64,000 nucleotides of DNA from Oxytricha trifallax. Taxonomy: Eukaryota; Ciliophora; Spirotrichea; Sporadotrichida; Oxytrichidae. The stretch covers positions 124,001-188,000 of the forward strand of contig ARYC01000087.1 of assembly GCA_000711775.1 (NCBI GenBank). The letters run 5' to 3'. Positions 60,826-64,000 of the stretch are shown here, in pieces (the first letter of the stretch is position 1; every line of letters starts with the position of its first letter). Made by a program: the position numbers and the translations under genes. The notes beneath the pieces are model-generated. The model worked only from the letters and a program-made list of their open reading frames with translations. It was not told where the DNA came from and searched no databases.

Positions 60826-63800
60826 ATGGATTAATAGATTAAATTTAATCCCCTCAAATATAATAAATAAATTGAATAAAAATGCAGGGGTTAAACCAGA
60901 AACATACTTTGAAGTTGCAAAAGCTCAAACACCTGGGATAATCATATGGCCTTGTAAACATGAAAGGTGCCATTAAAATCCAAGATGATTTCCAAAGTCT
61001 CAAGTAGACTATTACTAAGTGAAAAATTAAATTTATTTTCTTAAAAATACTATGCTTTATTTACTTAATAATATTAGTTAAATGCAATAAAATAAGTAGT
61101 AATTTGATCTGTCAGAATCAAGATATCATCAAAATAACAATTTGTAAGATAAGAACATTGAAAGAAAACAAAATCATATAAATTATACTTTTTAAATGAT
61201 ATGAATTTAATAGCATAAATTTGATAGACATTCTTTGATTATTATAATAAATTAAATTATAAATCTAATTCAGTTACCAAGCATAAAGAAGCATTCCACA
61301 ATCCCTATAGATAATAACTATCAAAATATGTCAACTAATTTTTCGATGGAAAAGAAGAGGTATAGTGAGCATTCTACTAAAGCATAAGAGAGAACACTAT
61401 CAGAATCACAGTTACAATAAAATTAATATCAAATTTCCAATCTTAAAAATAATTATAATATTTAACAACACAACAACAACTCTTCGATTATCATTTAATC
61501 TAGTCAAAAGTTGCAGGGTAAAGATTCTAATTTTTATATTGGAAGCTAAATTGAGGATTAAAGTTTATCTTAAATTGGAGGTATTAATGACTATACCTCA
61601 AGTACTAAAAATATTCAGAACTCTTTGCTAATGAAGAATAGAATTAATTAAATTTGTAGTCAAATTATAAAACTATAATATGCTATATTTTAATAGATTT
61701 GATAATAACCATTCTTCTACTGATTAATCTTCTAAAATGAATTAAGTTCTCTCAAATCCCATAATCTAGCCAAAAATAAAAATGAGAAATTAGGCTGGCT
61801 AGAAGTATAACTCTCTTTAAAGACCTCCAATAGGACTTATCTAAAATGACTATGAAGATGCTGTAGATACAGTTAAGAATTACTATGAAAGTAAGCAATA
61901 GTATTATTTTTTTATAACTTCTATGAAAATTTTCTCTCTTTTCCATAAATCACATAATTAATTCTTCAATTTAGGTCCCACACAATCAAGATAAGGGCAC
62001 TATAAGCTGAAATATGAAAGAAATCAATTACAAAGCCTAAATAACTCGGCTTTAATTCAGCACTATGAAAGTAAACTAGACACCTTCAGGCAGAGATATA
62101 AATATGACTTGAAAATAAATAATAGGAAAAGTAAAGCCAGTATAGCTTAAATTCCCAACTATTAAAATTCAAGCCTTGAGTACCTTTAAATGTATGATTA
62201 ATTTAATGAAGAAAAGATAAGCTTGTCTGTCATGTAATCTATTGAAAATAGCTAATTGTGGAAAATTAATGTGCCTGTGTCATAGTCAAAATAAGTGTAT
62301 AATAAAGTTGTTATTATAATTTTTAAGTTTCTTATTATAGATGGGTTGCAAGTCAACTATAAATAAGCAGTAAGCTTTATCATGCCATTTTATTGTTTCT
62401 TTATAGATCAAGCTAAAATCTTGTTAATGATCACACTATGAATACTTTAAATATATCTTCTTAACTTAACATAAATTAAAGTCAAATAACTTTGAACTAA
62501 TCAGCTACTTAAGCTCATTAAATGTCTCAAATAAGTCTATTAGGAAAGCAAAGTTAATCAACCAAGAATATCACGCATCTCTATATAGCGTTAGTTCCTA
62601 CTTAGGGTGAGAAGTTTAATCATATCAAAATTAAGAAAGTCACTATCAAATCTCAGGTAAGATTACATTTATAATTCTAAGATATATTCTATAGAACATT
62701 TCAAAATGTAATATTGAGGATTTCCTGAATATGACAAAGTAAATCTTTAAAGTAAACTTTGAACCAAAATACCTATTTGATTAAAATGGAGAAATGATCA
62801 CAGACTTAATAAATATCGCCTAGAATGAGTTCATATTTGTAAAGAAAACTCCAGATTTCGAATTAGATGAAAAGTCTATGCGAAATGTTTATAGAAAAAT
62901 CATTAAAATGAAAGGCTTCTTAAAACCTGAAGCAAGTAGTAACCAGCAAAATAATAGAAGCTAGAATATAGAGAGCGTGAATAAAAATTTATCATAATCT
63001 CCGACTAAAATCCTAGTGACTTAGTTTAATGAGGAAGTTGAGAATACAGTGACATTAGAGCCTAGAAGAGCAGTTGAAGATTATGAAGTAGATGACAAAC
63101 TTAAGAAAGTAGCTCCTAAAGTTGCAGAACATGATGAAGAACTAATGAATCTAAGATAAAATCTTGGCTAGTAATCTTTTTAGATTTTGATTAATTTATT
63201 TATAGGAGTTTGAGGAAAATTATTTTAGGCTAGACCAAGTAGCTTACTCTGAACGTTGACTAAGACCTTTTGAAAAAGCATTAAGCAATAGACCTTTCGT
63301 CATAATCTGAATTAACTTCTGAAATAAAACCAGCCCTACCCTTGTCATTTTTGAGCTTGCTTAAGATTGGAATGTAAAATCAATCAACATCGTAGATCGA
63401 ATAAAGAAAAGACTCTCTTGACCTCAATAATTTAGATAGGACATCAATATAAATAGATAGCAATTACAATGATAGAAAACTGAGTCACGACTAAAATCAT
63501 AGTGAATTCTCCATTATGAAAAAACTTGAGAGTGCAGTTGAAAGCAAAATAACAAACTTTAAGAAAAACTAAAACTCTTCTCCATCTAAAATTGAGGTTA
63601 AAGCTATAAATGAGCCCATAATATTTCCAAAAGATGATGAGAATCTTTCTAAATAGGATAAATTAAGCCTCTTGAAGCAAGTGATATCAAAGTAGATTTT
63701 TAAAAACCAAAGTAAAGTGCCGTTTGATCAATATAAAGTTGTTATGAAATAGAAAGAAAATGAAAGTAAAAATGGAGTTTCTACTTCTGTGATATAAGGC

Positions 63801-64000
63801 CTTGATACTGGAGAAATTGAGGGTAAACTTTCAATGGGGAAAGGTAGAAAAATAAAGTCTAAATGGGGCAATAAGAAAGGCGAAAACATAAGAAACTACA
63901 TAAAAGAAAATGCTTTTAATACTTCAGACTTTGAGGAGAAAGTTTAAAAATACATTAGAGATAAATTTTAAGGCCCCTTTAACTTAAATATTCCGTAATT
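60826..64000 (+). CDS. Doublecortin-like domain protein, 3' end outside window
   Basis: Probable start MDQQIKFNPLKYNK at 60826, but the 5' exons up to 61270 are broken by unresolved inserts. Coding pieces include ETYFEVAKAQTPG, QQFDLSESRYHQNNNLQDKN and LPSIKKHSTIPIDNNYQNMS. A long open stretch with GT-AG introns (near 61895-61975, 62655-62695, 63173-63207) follows. ITHLYIALVPTQGEKFNHIK, KKVTIKSQ, FLNMTKQIFKVNFEPKYLFD and QNGEMITDLINIAQNEFIFV resemble a doublecortin (DCX) ubiquitin-like microtubule-binding domain around 62570-62860. The remainder is Lys/Ser/Asp-rich and still open at base 64000. Likely cytoskeletal if the DCX reading is right. Confidence 0.6.

Overview
The window reads as germline (micronuclear) DNA of a ciliate, most likely a hypotrich spirotrich of the Oxytricha/Stylonychia type. 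Four observations support this. (1) Conserved proteins read through TAA and TAG as glutamine, and only TGA stops. (2) Genes are AT-rich with short GT-AG introns. (3) Many coding runs are broken by short AT-rich inserts flanked by 2-7 bp direct repeats, and removing the insert with one repeat copy restores a conserved reading frame; these are internal eliminated sequences (IESs) with pointers. (4) At least two genes are scrambled: their segments lie in permuted or inverted order and are joined by matching 8-17 bp pointers. Euplotes-type codes (TGA = Cys) do not fit. The species is an inference.

Layout. 1-21.7 kb: hypothetical gene (-), SIN3 corepressor (+), SNF1/AMPK-like kinase (-), Q-rich gene (-), SART1 splicing factor (-), a long CAP-Gly/coiled-coil gene resembling dynactin p150 (-), and a small secreted Cys-rich protein (-). 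22.4-36 kb: the ribosome-biogenesis gene RRP5 in three scrambled blocks (C-terminal block -, middle block inverted +, N-terminal block - about 6.7 kb further on), with two complete unrelated genes lying between the middle and N-terminal blocks. 36.1-38.6 kb: SLC22-like transporter. 38.7-42.3 kb: a second scrambled gene with its middle block inverted in place. 42.5-47.9 kb: two tandem PDK1-like kinases. 48-57 kb: small ciliary-type and low-complexity genes and an ERA-type GTPase. 58.03-58.86 kb: a strikingly GC-rich, probably non-coding RNA island with an 18-bp direct repeat. 59-64 kb: one hypothetical gene (-) and a doublecortin-like gene running off the end.

The most unusual features are three non-autonomous palindromic or inverted-repeat elements that begin with runs of G and end with runs of C (16943-17759, 32093-32928, 46179-46638). 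Each sits inside a coding exon, each is flanked by an ~8 bp duplication, and in all three cases exact loss of the element plus one duplication copy restores the protein frame. They behave as MITE-like transposons tolerated as IESs. Both families carry about three iterated copies of a short motif at each end.

Together the window shows most layers of germline gene disruption in ciliates side by side: introns, tiny IESs (down to 19 bp), transposon-like IESs, inversions, and genes nested inside another gene's scrambled locus. Start and stop coordinates of weakly conserved genes are approximate because undetected IESs can move them.
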